A program made the translations under genes and the position numbers. A DNA stretch of 49,071 nt from positions 1 through 49,071 of the forward strand of contig NZ_JAAVUP010000016.1 of assembly GCF_012163135.1 (NCBI RefSeq). The letters run 5' to 3'. A model generated the notes under the pieces. That model ran no database searches. It was given only the letters and a program-made list of their open reading frames with translations, and was not told the DNA's origin. The stretch's first letter is position 1, and every line of letters begins with the position of its first letter. Positions 9,492-17,818 of the stretch are shown here, piece after piece. The DNA comes from Neoroseomonas oryzicola (GTDB lineage Bacteria; Pseudomonadota; Alphaproteobacteria; Acetobacterales; Acetobacteraceae).

Positions 9492-11113
9492 TCCTTCGCC
9501 TGGCTGCGCAGCACGTGCTTCTGGATCTTGCCCGTGGAGGTCTTGGGCAATTCCGCGAAAACCACGTGGCGCGGCACCTTGTATCCCGCGAGATGCTGCT
9601 TCGAGAACGCGATCAGCTCCTCCGCCGTCGCGCTCGCGCCGGGCTTCAGCTCGACGAAGGCGCAGGGCGTCTCGCCCCACTTCTCGTCGGGCCTGGCCAC
9701 CACGGCGACCACCGCGACGGCCGGATGCTTGTAGAGCGCGTCCTCGACCTCGATGCTGCTGATGTTCTCCCCGCCCGAGATGATGATGTCCTTCGAGCGG
9801 TCCTTCAGCTGGATGTAGCCGTCCGGATACTTCACCGCGAGGTCGCCGGTGTGGAACCAGCCGCCCTTGAAGGCGGATTCCGTCGAGGCTGCCTCCTTCA
9901 GGTAGCCCTTCATCACCACGTTGCCCCGCATCATCACCTCGCCGAGCGTCGCGCCATCCGCCGGCACCGGCGCCATCGTCTCGGGGTCCATGACGTCGAG
10001 GCCCTCGAGCGCGAGATACCGCACGCCCTGCCGCGCCATCAGCGCCGCCTGCTCCGGCGCGGGCTTCGCGTTCCAGTCCTGATGCCACTCGTTCACCACC
10101 GAGGGGCCGTAGACCTCGGTCAGTCCATAGACATGGCAGACCGCGAAGCCCGCGGCCTTCATCGCGGCGAGCACCGCCTCGGGCGGCGGCGCGCCGGCCA
10201 CGATGAACTTCACCTGGTGCGGCAGGGCGCGCTTCTCGCCCTCCGGCGTGTTGAGCAGCGTCGACATCACGATCGGCGCGCCGCACATGTTGGTCACACC
10301 CTCATCGGCCATCAGGCGCCACATGTCCGGCCCGCGCACCGCGCGCAGGCAGACATGCAGCCCGGCCTGCGCCGTGACCGTCCAGGGGAAGCACCAGCCG
10401 TTGCAGTGGAACATCGGCAGCGTCCAGAGATAGACGGGGTGCTTGCCCATCTCCGCCGACAGCACGTTGCCCACCGCGAGCAGATAGGCCCCGCGATGGT
10501 GGTAGACGACGCCCTTCGGCTTGCCCGTGGTGCCGGAGGTGTAGTTGAGCGTGATCGCGTCCCACTCGTCGCGCGGCATCGGCCAGGCGAAGGCGGAATC
10601 ACCCTCGGCCAGCAGCGCCTCGTAGCCCATGCCGCCCAGCGTCTCGCCCTTCGCGGCGGCGGGGACGAGCGCGTCGTCCACCTCGATCACCAGCGGCTTC
10701 GCCTTGGCCTGCACCAGCGCGAGGCGCACGGCCGGCATGAACTCCTTGTCCACGATCAGCGCCTTCGCCTCCCCGTGGTCGAGGATGTAGGCGATGGTCG
10801 CGGCATCGAGCCGCGTGTTGATCGTGTTCAGCACCGCCCCGGCCATCGGCACGCCGTAGTGGCATTCGAGCATTTCCGGGATGTTCGGCAGCACCGCGGC
10901 GACCGTGTCGCCCTTGCCGATGCCCCGCTTCGCCAGCGCCGATGCCAGGCGCACGCAGCGGTCGCGCAATTCGCGGTAGGTCCGGCGCACCGCCCCGTGC
11001 ACCACCGCCGGCTGGTCCGGATAGACCTGCGCGGCGCGTTCCATGAACAGCAGCGGGGTGAGCGGCTGGTGGTTCGCCGCGTTCTGCGCGAGACCCGTCT
11101 CGTAGTCGGCCAT
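9488..11113 (-). CDS. Acyl-CoA synthetase (AMP-binding, medium/long-chain type)
   Basis: The 541-residue ANL-superfamily enzyme has the P-loop-like [11 protein letters not shown] (191-201), a [10 protein letters not shown] motif for adenine/acyl binding, the hinge-region [19 protein letters not shown], and the C-terminal catalytic lysine in KTSTGKIQK (K529). It ligates a carboxylic acid to CoA via an acyl-adenylate. Overall sequence resembles the DmdB-like/medium-chain ligases common in alphaproteobacteria; the actual acid is unknown. It starts 10 bp after the ECHDC3-type gene and overlaps the M20 gene by 4 bp, so it is part of the same transcription unit. Confidence 0.9.
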   Translation of the reverse strand: MADYETGLAQNAANHQPLTPLLFMERAAQVYPDQPAVVHGAVRRTYRELRDRCVRLASALAKRGIGKGDTVAAVLPNIPEMLECHYGVPMAGAVLNTINTRLDAATIAYILDHGEAKALIVDKEFMPAVRLALVQAKAKPLVIEVDDALVPAAAKGETLGGMGYEALLAEGDSAFAWPMPRDEWDAITLNYTSGTTGKPKGVVYHHRGAYLLAVGNVLSAEMGKHPVYLWTLPMFHCNGWCFPWTVTAQAGLHVCLRAVRGPDMWRLMADEGVTNMCGAPIVMSTLLNTPEGEKRALPHQVKFIVAGAPPPEAVLAAMKAAGFAVCHVYGLTEVYGPSVVNEWHQDWNAKPAPEQAALMARQGVRYLALEGLDVMDPETMAPVPADGATLGEVMMRGNVVMKGYLKEAASTESAFKGGWFHTGDLAVKYPDGYIQLKDRSKDIIISGGENISSIEVEDALYKHPAVAVVAVVARPDEKWGETPCAFVELKPGASATAEELIAFSKQHLAGYKVPRHVVFAELPKTSTGKIQKHVLRSQAKE

Positions 11114-11123
11114 GTGTCGTCCC

Positions 11124-11945
11124 TCAGCGATCTTCCCAGACCGGCCGGCGCTTCTCGAGGAAGGCGCCGATCCCTTCGGCCGCGTCGCGCGCCATCAGGT
11201 TCTCGGTCATCACGCAGGCGGCGCGGGCATAGGCCTCCTGCAGCGGCAGGTCCACCTGCTCGTAGAAGCCCTTCTTGCCCATCCGCACCGTGAGCGCCGA
11301 CCGCGCCGCGACCCGCCCGGCAAGTGCGAGCGCCGTCTCCATCACGCCATCGGCCGGCACCACGCGGTTCACCAGGCCGATGCGGAAGGCGTCCTGCGCC
11401 TCGATCATGTCGCCCAGCAGCAGCATCTCCATCGCCGACTTCCGTGGCACGGCGCGCGCCAGCGCCACCGCCGGCGTCGAGCAGAACAGCCCGATATCGA
11501 CCCCCGGCGTGCAGAAGCGCGCGCCCTCCCCCGCGACCGCGAGGTCGCAGGTCGCGACCAGCTGGCAGCCCGCCGCCGTCGCCACGCCCTGCACCGCGGC
11601 GATGACCGGCTGCGGCAGGCCGACGATCGCCTGCATCACCCGCGAACAGGCCTGCATGGTGCGGTCGAAGAAGCCGCGCCCGCCATCGGCGTCGGCGCGA
11701 TGGGCGGTGATCTCGCGCAGGTCGTGCCCGGCGCAGAAGGCGGGGCCGTTCGCCGCGAGCACCACGCAGCGCACAGAGGCATCCTCCCCGATCGCCGCGA
11801 GCGCGTTCTCCAGCGTCTCGAGCATCTGGAGCGAGAGGCTGTTGCGCGCCGCCGGGCGGTTGAGCGTGAGCACCGTCACGCCGCCCGCACCATCCGCCCG
11901 CAGCAGCAGCGGTGCCGTCGCCCCACCTTCGATCGCCGCGCTCAT
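11124..11945 (-). CDS. Enoyl-CoA hydratase/isomerase family protein, ECHDC3-type
   Basis: The 273-residue crotonase-fold protein has oxyanion-hole segments CAGHDLREI (71-79) and GVATAAGCQLVATCDLAV (120-137). It matches the ECHDC3 subgroup, including CTPGVDIGLFCSTP and ARAVPRKSA. The two glutamates of classical hydratases are absent: the first position is Gln (Q128) and the second is Gly (G148). Standard water addition to enoyl-CoA is therefore unlikely. It is the first gene of the seven-gene run and is divergent from ilvE, so its promoter lies in 11946-12073. It may act on an acyl-CoA made by the ligase next door. Confidence 0.85.
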   Translation of the reverse strand: MSAAIEGGATAPLLLRADGAGGVTVLTLNRPAARNSLSLQMLETLENALAAIGEDASVRCVVLAANGPAFCAGHDLREITAHRADADGGRGFFDRTMQACSRVMQAIVGLPQPVIAAVQGVATAAGCQLVATCDLAVAGEGARFCTPGVDIGLFCSTPAVALARAVPRKSAMEMLLLGDMIEAQDAFRIGLVNRVVPADGVMETALALAGRVAARSALTVRMGKKGFYEQVDLPLQEAYARAACVMTENLMARDAAEGIGAFLEKRRPVWEDR

Positions 11946-12073
11946 CGTCCTTCGTCCTTGCCGTGCGCCAGCATCCTAGCGCGCGCGACGCGGGCCTGGA
12001 ATGCGCCCGCCCCTTGCCGGGACGGCCCTTCCGGGACAGCCTTTGCTCCACCACGGCGCCCGAGGGGAAGAAC

Positions 12074-12985
12074 ATGGCCTGGACCGCGCACAGCATCATC
12101 CAGAACGGCAAGGCGATCCCGTTCGAGGAAGCGAGCATCCACCCCCTCGCCGTCGGCGTCGCCTATGGCGCCGCGGTGTTCGAGGGCATCCGCGCCTACA
12201 TGAACCCCGCGACCGGCCGCCTGTCGGTGTTCCGGCTCGAGGAACACCTGGCGCGGCTCGACCAGGGCATGAAGTTCATGCGCTTCGACGACCCGCCCTC
12301 GCGCGACGTCATGCGCCAGGGCGTGCTCGACTCGATCCGCGTCAATGAACCGGACGGCGACTGCTACATCCGCCTGCAGGTGCACATCGAAAGCCGCGGC
12401 ACGCAGGTCACCACCGGCAAGGTCGGCTGGGTCTGCGCCGCCATCCCGCGCGAACGCAACGCCAAGCGGGAAAGCGGCCTCGCCGCCTGCGTCTCCTCCT
12501 GGACGCGCATCGCGGACAACACCATGCCCGCGCGCATCAAGGCGACGGCGAACTACCATGCGGGGCGCATCGCCACCCTGCAGGCCAAGACCGACGGCTA
12601 CGACATGCCGATCCTGCTGACCCGCGACGGCAAGGTCAGCGAGACCGCGGCCGCCTGCCTGTTCCTGGTGCGCGACGGCGTGGTGATCACCCCCACGCGC
12701 GACAGCGACATCCTGGAAAGCGTGACGCGCGACACGGTGCTGCGCCTCGCGGCCGAGAACGGCTTCCCGGTCGAGGAACGCCGCGCCGACCGCACCGAGC
12801 TCTACGTGGCGGACGAGGTGTTCCTCTGCGGCACGGGCCAGGAGCTCTCGCCCATCACGACGGTCGACCGCCTGCCGGTCGCCAACGGCAAGCCCGGCCC
12901 CATCACCCTGCAGTTGCAGGCGGCCTATGAGGCGGTGGTGCGCGGCACCACCGACGCCCACGCCGCCTGGCGCACGCCGGTCTAG
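12074..12985 (+). CDS. ilvE: Branched-chain amino acid aminotransferase
   Basis: The 303-residue fold-type IV PLP enzyme has the lysine that binds PLP in RIKATANYHAG (K156), the conserved glutamate in GKVSETAAACLF (E190) and the late GTGQELSPI loop. YGAAVFEGIRAY near residue 31 is the standard BCAT N-terminal motif. It transfers amino groups between Val/Leu/Ile and 2-oxoglutarate. The ATG at 12074 is supported by GAGGGGAAG upstream. Its TAG stop lies inside a CTAG that also supplies the stop of the convergent DUF805 gene. A D-amino-acid transaminase role is less likely from the motif pattern. Confidence 0.9.
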   Translation: MAWTAHSIIQNGKAIPFEEASIHPLAVGVAYGAAVFEGIRAYMNPATGRLSVFRLEEHLARLDQGMKFMRFDDPPSRDVMRQGVLDSIRVNEPDGDCYIRLQVHIESRGTQVTTGKVGWVCAAIPRERNAKRESGLAACVSSWTRIADNTMPARIKATANYHAGRIATLQAKTDGYDMPILLTRDGKVSETAAACLFLVRDGVVITPTRDSDILESVTRDTVLRLAAENGFPVEERRADRTELYVADEVFLCGTGQELSPITTVDRLPVANGKPGPITLQLQAAYEAVVRGTTDAHAAWRTPV

Positions 12986-13737
12986 TCGCGCCGCACCGGC
13001 GGCACGCTGCCGCCGCCCGGTCCCGGGCCCTGCCAGGGGCCCGGCGGTTGCTGCTGCTGGCCGTAACCGGGCGGGGGCTGCTGCCCATAGCCCGGCGGAG
13101 GCTGCCCATACCCCGGCTGTGGCGGCGGCGCGCCGTATCCCTGCTGGGGCGGCGGATACCCCTGCGGCGGCGGCTGCCAGCCCGGCGGCGGATAGGCGCC
13201 CTGCCCCTGGCCCTGGGCCGGCGGCTGCCAGCCCTGGGCGGGCGGCGGCTGCCATTGCGGCTGCGCCGGGGGCTGCTGCCATTGCGGCGGCCCGGGCTGC
13301 CAACCCTGGGGACCCGCCGGCTGCCATTGCGGCGCGCCGGCCCCGCCACGCGGATCCGGCCCGAAGCGGTTCGGCCCCTCGGTGCCCGACAGGAAGCCGA
13401 CTTCGACCAGCGCCCAGATCGGCCCGACGATCGGGATCAGGCTGATCAACGCCCACCAGCCCGACTTTTCGCGGTCATGCCAGCGCTTCACCTGCCCGGC
13501 CAGGCCGCCGACGATGGTGATCAGCAGCGCGACGATGCTGAACGGCCCGAAGCCCTGCGTCGCGACCGCGAAGCCGTCGGCCGGCATCGCGTCCTCCGCG
13601 ACCAGCGAGACGAATCCCAGCATCACGTCGATCACGGTGCCGAGAATGCTGATCACGAAAATCGGCAGGACATAGCCGAGCCACCAGGTCCTGCGCCTGA
13701 TGCGCCCGGCGAAGCTGAACCAGCTTCCGATTCCCAT
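12982..13737 (-). CDS. DUF805 membrane protein with Pro/Gln/Gly-rich tail
   Basis: The 251-residue protein begins with the DUF805 signature WFSFAGRIRRRTWWLGY. It has about three to four transmembrane segments (roughly 18-42, 65-82, 95-115) and the KRWHDREKSGWWALI loop typical of the family. From residue 127 onward the protein is low complexity, made of short repeats such as GWQP, PPPQGY and GYGQ, and is probably a disordered cytoplasmic tail. The function of DUF805 is unknown. The start at 13737 is preceded by GGGAG; an upstream in-frame extension lacks the family signature. Its stop overlaps the ilvE stop by four bases. Confidence 0.85.
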   Translation of the reverse strand: MGIGSWFSFAGRIRRRTWWLGYVLPIFVISILGTVIDVMLGFVSLVAEDAMPADGFAVATQGFGPFSIVALLITIVGGLAGQVKRWHDREKSGWWALISLIPIVGPIWALVEVGFLSGTEGPNRFGPDPRGGAGAPQWQPAGPQGWQPGPPQWQQPPAQPQWQPPPAQGWQPPAQGQGQGAYPPPGWQPPPQGYPPPQQGYGAPPPQPGYGQPPPGYGQQPPPGYGQQQQPPGPWQGPGPGGGSVPPVRRD

Positions 13738-13895
13738 CTGTCCGCTCCCGTCGCAGAACCGTTTCACAGCACCACGCGCCGACATCTTCGCGCAAGGGCA
13801 CGGCACCTTGCGGGGTCATGTTTCGTTTCATAACGTCGCTTGACCGAAACAGGGTGCCCCACCGGGGCCCAATGCCGCCGGGAGGCCCGTTCCGC

Positions 13896-14285
13896 ATGTT
13901 CCGCCGCAAGCTCACCGCCCTCTTCGCCCTGGCCGGCGCCGCCGCCGTCTCGGCCTGCGCCCCGCAGACCGTCTACGTGCCGCAGCCCGTGCCCATGGCC
14001 CCGGCGCCCGTCGCCTGCGACACCCGCTTCCAGGTGGTGAACAACTCCTCCATGACGGTCATGCAGCTGTTCTTCAGCCATGCGAGCATCGCCAACTGGG
14101 GTGTCGACCAGCTGGGCCAGAGCGTCCTCGCCCCGGGCCGCTTCGTGAACTACACGGCGAACAATGCGGGCCAGTACGATTTCCGCATCGTCTGGCAGAA
14201 CGGCCGCGCCGCGGAACTGCGCCGCGTCGACATCTGCCGCGCCAGCCGCATCGTCGTGACGAATTCGGGCCTCTACGCCCAGTAA
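13896..14285 (+). CDS. Small putative lipoprotein
   Basis: The 129-residue product has a lipoprotein signal: MFRRKLTALFALAG followed by lipobox VSAC (Cys21). The mature protein has a Pro/Val-rich linker (VYVPQPVPMAPAPV) and a domain with QVVNNSSMTVMQLFFSH and YDFRIVWQNGR. The latter resembles small periplasmic beta-sandwich proteins in which a basic or amide-rich strand follows 'NNSS'. I do not recognise a named family. A GGGAGG lies about ten bases before the ATG at 13896. A perfect hairpin with a T-tract starts 30 bp downstream and could terminate this transcript. Confidence 0.75.
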   Translation: MFRRKLTALFALAGAAAVSACAPQTVYVPQPVPMAPAPVACDTRFQVVNNSSMTVMQLFFSHASIANWGVDQLGQSVLAPGRFVNYTANNAGQYDFRIVWQNGRAAELRRVDICRASRIVVTNSGLYAQ

Positions 14286-14315
14286 CCTTCTCGCCGGCCC
14301 GCCGGCACCGCGTTA

Positions 14316-14353
14316 GCCTCCTTGGCGTCACCGCACGCCAAGGAGGCTTTTTT
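14316..14353 (+). terminator. Intrinsic-terminator-like hairpin that contains the next gene's Shine-Dalgarno
   Basis: GCCTCCTTGGCGT (14316-14328), loop CACCGC, then ACGCCAAGGAGGC (14335-14347) form a perfect 13-bp stem. TTTTTT (14348-14353) follows. This is a textbook Rho-independent terminator for the lipoprotein gene. Its 3' arm includes AGGAGG (14341-14346), placed eight bases before the ATG at 14355 and apparently the ribosome binding site of the downstream gene. Transcription of that gene therefore has to read through or start within the short space after 14285. Confidence 0.85.
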
Positions 14354-14354
14354 C

Positions 14355-14828
14355 ATGGCCGAGGATCGCCTGGGCATCCTGGAGCAGCGCCGCATCGAAG
14401 CGGCCTTCGCCAAGGGCATCTATGAGGAGATGAAGGCCGAGCTGGGCGAGGCCCAGGCCAAGGCCATCCTCTCCCGCGCCGTCGTCAAGCTCGCCAAGGA
14501 AAGTGCCGCGGCGATGGCGAAGGAAGCGCCTGGCGGCGAGCCTTCCCTCGCGCATTTCATCGCGCTGCAGCCGCTCTGGACCAAGGGCGACGCGCTGCAG
14601 ATCGACACGCTGCGCAAGGACGAGACGCACTACGACTTCAACGTCACCCGCTGCCGCTATGCCGAGATGTACCGCGAGATGGGCCTCGCCGACCTCGGCG
14701 CCGTGCTGTCCTGCAACCGCGACGGCGCCTTCTGCGACGGCTACCACCCAAATCTCAAGCTCGAGCGCACCCAGACCATCATGGGCGGCGCGACGCATTG
14801 CGACTTCCGCTACCGCATGGAGGAGTAG
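14355..14828 (+). CDS. L-2-amino-thiazoline-4-carboxylic acid hydrolase-like protein
   Basis: The 157-residue protein matches the ATC hydrolase family (the L-2-amino-thiazoline-4-carboxylate to N-carbamoyl-cysteine step described in Pseudomonas). The conserved C-terminal block is LSCNRDGAFCDGYHP, then GGATHCDFRYR, with Cys100, Cys120, Cys127 and Cys149. Many members of this family are in genomes without thiazoline metabolism, so the true substrate is open. It has no signal peptide. Translation signals are unusual: the AGGAGG Shine-Dalgarno is the 3' arm of a terminator-like hairpin that ends one base before the ATG. The methyltransferase follows after 6 bp and is probably cotranscribed. Confidence 0.75.
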   Translation: MAEDRLGILEQRRIEAAFAKGIYEEMKAELGEAQAKAILSRAVVKLAKESAAAMAKEAPGGEPSLAHFIALQPLWTKGDALQIDTLRKDETHYDFNVTRCRYAEMYREMGLADLGAVLSCNRDGAFCDGYHPNLKLERTQTIMGGATHCDFRYRMEE

Positions 14829-14834
14829 CCGCGG

Positions 14835-15632
14835 GTGAGCGCGTATGTCGCCACCAGCGCGGCCGCCTATGAGCGCAGCATGGGCCGCTGGAGCCGCCGG
14901 CTCGCCGATGTGATGCTGGATGCGCTGGCCCTGCCGCGCGGGGCGGCCATCCTCGATCTCGGCGCCGGCACCGGCGCGCTGGCCGAGGCGATCGCCCGGC
15001 GCGACCCCACCGCCCGCATCACCGGCATCGACCTCAGCGAGCCCTTCCTCGCCGAGGCGCGCCGCCGCGTGCCTGGTGCGACCTTCCGCACCGGCGACAT
15101 GACCGCGCTCGACCTGCCGGAGGCCGCCTTCGACGCGGTGCTCTCGCTGCTCGTGCTGCAATTCGTGCCGGACCGCGCGGCGGCGGCGCGGGAGATGGCG
15201 CGGGTCGCGAAGCCCGGCGGCCTGGTCGCCACGACGATGTGGGACTTCACCGGCGGCTTCCCCTTCCTGCGCGCCTTCGCCGACACCATTGCGGCGACCG
15301 AGCCTGACGGAGAAGCCTTTCGCGCCCGCTACTGGTCGGACCCGGTCGGCAGCCCCGGCCGACTGTCCGCCCTGCTCGCCGGCGCCGGGTTGCTGGACGT
15401 GGCCGAGCGCGACATCGCCATCCGCCAGGACTTCGCCTCCTTCGCCGATTGGTGGGATCCCTGGGCCGCGGGTGGGCAGGGCATCGCCGGCGCCTATGTC
15501 GCCACCCTGCCGCCGGACCGCCTGCCGCGCGTCGAAGCCCTCGCCCGCCGCGCCTACCTCGCCGGCGCGCCGGACGGCCCGCGCTCCTTCGTCGCCGTCG
15601 CGCGGCTCGCCACCGGCCGCCGCGGGGCGTGA
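14835..15632 (+). CDS. Class I SAM-dependent methyltransferase
   Basis: The 265-residue Methyltransf_11-type enzyme has motif I ILDLGAGTGALAEAI (about 39-53), an acidic residue at the end of beta-2 in TGIDLSEPFL, motif II-like FDAVLSLLVLQFV and motif III GGLVATTMWDF. The C-terminal half (FADWWDPWAAGGQG) resembles methyltransferases that act on small molecules, but no substrate can be named. The GTG at 14835 is chosen because AGGAG overlaps the preceding stop region nine bases upstream. The 6-bp spacing indicates an operon with the ATC-hydrolase-like gene. Confidence 0.82.
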   Translation: MSAYVATSAAAYERSMGRWSRRLADVMLDALALPRGAAILDLGAGTGALAEAIARRDPTARITGIDLSEPFLAEARRRVPGATFRTGDMTALDLPEAAFDAVLSLLVLQFVPDRAAAAREMARVAKPGGLVATTMWDFTGGFPFLRAFADTIAATEPDGEAFRARYWSDPVGSPGRLSALLAGAGLLDVAERDIAIRQDFASFADWWDPWAAGGQGIAGAYVATLPPDRLPRVEALARRAYLAGAPDGPRSFVAVARLATGRRGA

Positions 15633-15686
15633 CGGCGGCCGCGCCACGGGCGATGATGGCGGCCTGAAGACCGGAGGACGCCCAAC

Positions 15687-16667
15687 ATGACCCGCCTGAC
15701 GCGCCGCGCCGCGCTGACCCTCCCGCTCGCCCTGCCCGCCGTGGCCCGCGCCCAGGACTGGCGGCCCGGCCAACAGGCCCGCATCGTCATCCCGGCCGCG
15801 CCGGGCGGCACCACCGACATCATGGCCAGGCTGCTCGCGCCCTATTTCCAGGCGCGCTGGGGCACGCCCGTGGTGGCCGAGAACCGTTCGGGCGGCGGCG
15901 GGACCATCGGCACCATGGAAATCGTCCGCAGCGCCCCGGACGGGCGGAACATGCTGATGGGCAACATCGGCCCGCAGGCCATCGCCTATTCGCTGTTCCG
16001 CAACCTGCAGTACCGCCCGGACAGCCTCGCCCCGGTGTCCAACGTGATCCGCGGGCCGAACGTGCTGGTGCTGCACCCCTCGGTGCCCGCGCGGACCGTT
16101 CCCGAATTCGTCGCCTGGCTGAAGCGGGAGGACGGGCGCGCCTCCTATGGGACCTCGGGCGTGGGGCAGTCGCCGCACCTGTCGGGCGTGTGGTTCAACC
16201 AGCTGACCGACACCAAGTCCGAGGCGGTGCACTTCCGCGGCGCCGGCCCGCTGCTGATCGACCTCGTCGCCGGCAACGTGCAGTTCGCATTCGACAACCT
16301 CACCAGCTCGATGGAGCACATCCGCGGCGGGCGGCTGCGCGCCCTTGGCGTCACCAGCGCCGACCGCAGCCCCGAGCTGCCCGACCTGCCCGCGCTGCGC
16401 GAGACGATGCCCGCCCTCGCGCCCTACGACGTCTCGACCTGGTTCGGCCTCTTCATGCCCGCCGGCACGCCGGCCCCGATCATCCAGAGCGTGAACGCCG
16501 AGGTGCAAGCCTTCCTCGCCCAGCCCGACACCGCCGCGCGCTTCGCCCAGATGGGCGGCGTGCCCGCGCCGGGCAATCCGGAGCATTTCGCCGCCTTCGT
16601 CCGCAACGAGATCGCAAAGTGGGGCGAGGTGATCCGCCGCGAGGGCCTGCAGATGGACGCGACCTGA
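15687..16667 (+). CDS. Bug-family tripartite tricarboxylate transporter substrate-binding protein
   Basis: The 326-residue periplasmic receptor has a twin-arginine-like or Sec signal (RLTRRAALTLPLALPAVARAQ, cleaved after ARA). The Bug/TctC hallmarks follow: IVIPAAPGGTTDIMARLLAP (ligand-binding loop), VVAENRSGGGGTIGT, GNIGPQAIAYSLF, SYGTSGVGQSPHLSG and late WFGLFMPAGTPAPII. TTT receptors normally deliver carboxylates to TctAB, which is not encoded here. A GGAGG lies before the ATG. The next gene is convergent. It is very similar to the receptor at 17819, suggesting local duplication. Confidence 0.9.
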   Translation: MTRLTRRAALTLPLALPAVARAQDWRPGQQARIVIPAAPGGTTDIMARLLAPYFQARWGTPVVAENRSGGGGTIGTMEIVRSAPDGRNMLMGNIGPQAIAYSLFRNLQYRPDSLAPVSNVIRGPNVLVLHPSVPARTVPEFVAWLKREDGRASYGTSGVGQSPHLSGVWFNQLTDTKSEAVHFRGAGPLLIDLVAGNVQFAFDNLTSSMEHIRGGRLRALGVTSADRSPELPDLPALRETMPALAPYDVSTWFGLFMPAGTPAPIIQSVNAEVQAFLAQPDTAARFAQMGGVPAPGNPEHFAAFVRNEIAKWGEVIRREGLQMDAT

Positions 16668-16679
16668 CGCAGCGCCGGA

Positions 16680-17672
16680 TCAGCGGATCACCCGGTCCGC
16701 GGCGCCGACCAGCGCCTCGGGCAGGGTGATCCCAAGCTGCCCGGCGACGGCGAGGTTCACGACGAGTTCGCGCCGCGTGATGAACTCGACCGGAATCTCG
16801 CCGGGGCTCCGGCCGCGCAGGATCTGGTCCACCATCGCCGGGATGCGCCGCCAGGCATCCATCACCGTGGTGCCGAAGGCGAACAGCCCTCCGGCATCGC
16901 CCTGGCCGCCAGGGAACATCGTCGGCAACCGTCGCGCGGTGGCAAGTTCCGCGATGCGCATCCGGTGCGCGAGGGTGAGGGGCACTTCCAGCACGACGAC
17001 GGCCTGCGCACCCTCCCGCTGCATCTCGGCGAGCGCCGCCTCGATGTCCGGCGTGGGGGCCGCCAGCTTCACGACCTGCGGCCGGAGCCCGAGCGCCTCG
17101 GCCGCCTGCCGGTTCATCCGATCGATCGGCGCGAGGCCGGAGGCATCGGCACCGGGGATGGTGCTGTCGCTCAGGATGGCGACGCGCTCCATCTGCGGCA
17201 GCACGCTCGACATCAGCGCGAATTGCGCGGCGGGCTGGCCTGGATCGAGGTTGGTGATGCCCGTGACGTTGCCGCCCGGCCGCTCGAGACTGCGCACCAG
17301 GCCAAGGGCGACGGGATCGGTCACGATGGCGAAGACCACCGGCGTCGTCGTGGTCGCCTGCTGCGCGGCGCGCGCCGCCGGCCCGCCCAGCGCCACGATC
17401 ACGTCCGGGTCCTGGCGCAACGCCTCGGCCACCAGTTCCGGATGCCGCGCCGGCTGTCCGCGCGCGAAATAGCCGTCGATCCGGAGGTCCGCCTCGCCGC
17501 GGCCGAGCTGCGCGAAATCCTGCAGCAGGTTGCGCCGCACCGTATCGAACAGCGGCCCCGGGCCGCCATTGACCAGGATGCCGATCCGGGCCGGACGCGC
17601 CTGCGCGAGCCCGTGCCGGCCGAAAGCGGCGGCGGCGCCGAGGCCCAGCAGCGTGAGGTGTCTGCGACGCAT
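16680..17672 (-). CDS. ABC transporter substrate-binding protein, PF04392 type
   Basis: The 330-residue receptor starts MRRRHLTLLGLGAAAAFGRH with an export signal. It contains the two-lobed ABC_sub_bind pattern: RIGILVNGGPG at the start of lobe 1, DVIVALGGPAARAAQQATTTTPVVFAIVTDPVALGLV, GGNVTGITNLD, ERVAILSD, and a C-terminal GEIPVEFITRRELVVNL. Family members often bind amino acids or aromatic compounds (TrpX-like). No permease or ATPase is adjacent, so it is an orphan receptor. It is convergent with the Bug gene at 15687 and divergent from the one at 17819. The ATG at 17672 is preferred because the signal peptide begins there. Confidence 0.85.
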   Translation of the reverse strand: MRRRHLTLLGLGAAAAFGRHGLAQARPARIGILVNGGPGPLFDTVRRNLLQDFAQLGRGEADLRIDGYFARGQPARHPELVAEALRQDPDVIVALGGPAARAAQQATTTTPVVFAIVTDPVALGLVRSLERPGGNVTGITNLDPGQPAAQFALMSSVLPQMERVAILSDSTIPGADASGLAPIDRMNRQAAEALGLRPQVVKLAAPTPDIEAALAEMQREGAQAVVVLEVPLTLAHRMRIAELATARRLPTMFPGGQGDAGGLFAFGTTVMDAWRRIPAMVDQILRGRSPGEIPVEFITRRELVVNLAVAGQLGITLPEALVGAADRVIR

Positions 17673-17818
17673 GGTCGACCTCGCCTTCGCTGACGGCGGC
17701 CGGAACCATAGGGCGGGGCGCCCCGCCGATGCCAAGGGAATCGGTCGCGACAGCCACCTTCCCCGCGGCGCGCGCGCGCGCCATGCTGGCCGCAACCAAG
17801 ATCCAGGGAGAAACGCCG

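Noticed and set aside
13819..13851. TGTTTCG ... CGAAACA inverted repeat and TTGACC box between the DUF805 and lipoprotein genes
   Set aside because: The arms are separated by 19 bp and no matching -10 box at proper spacing is visible; it may be a promoter region but cannot be assigned.
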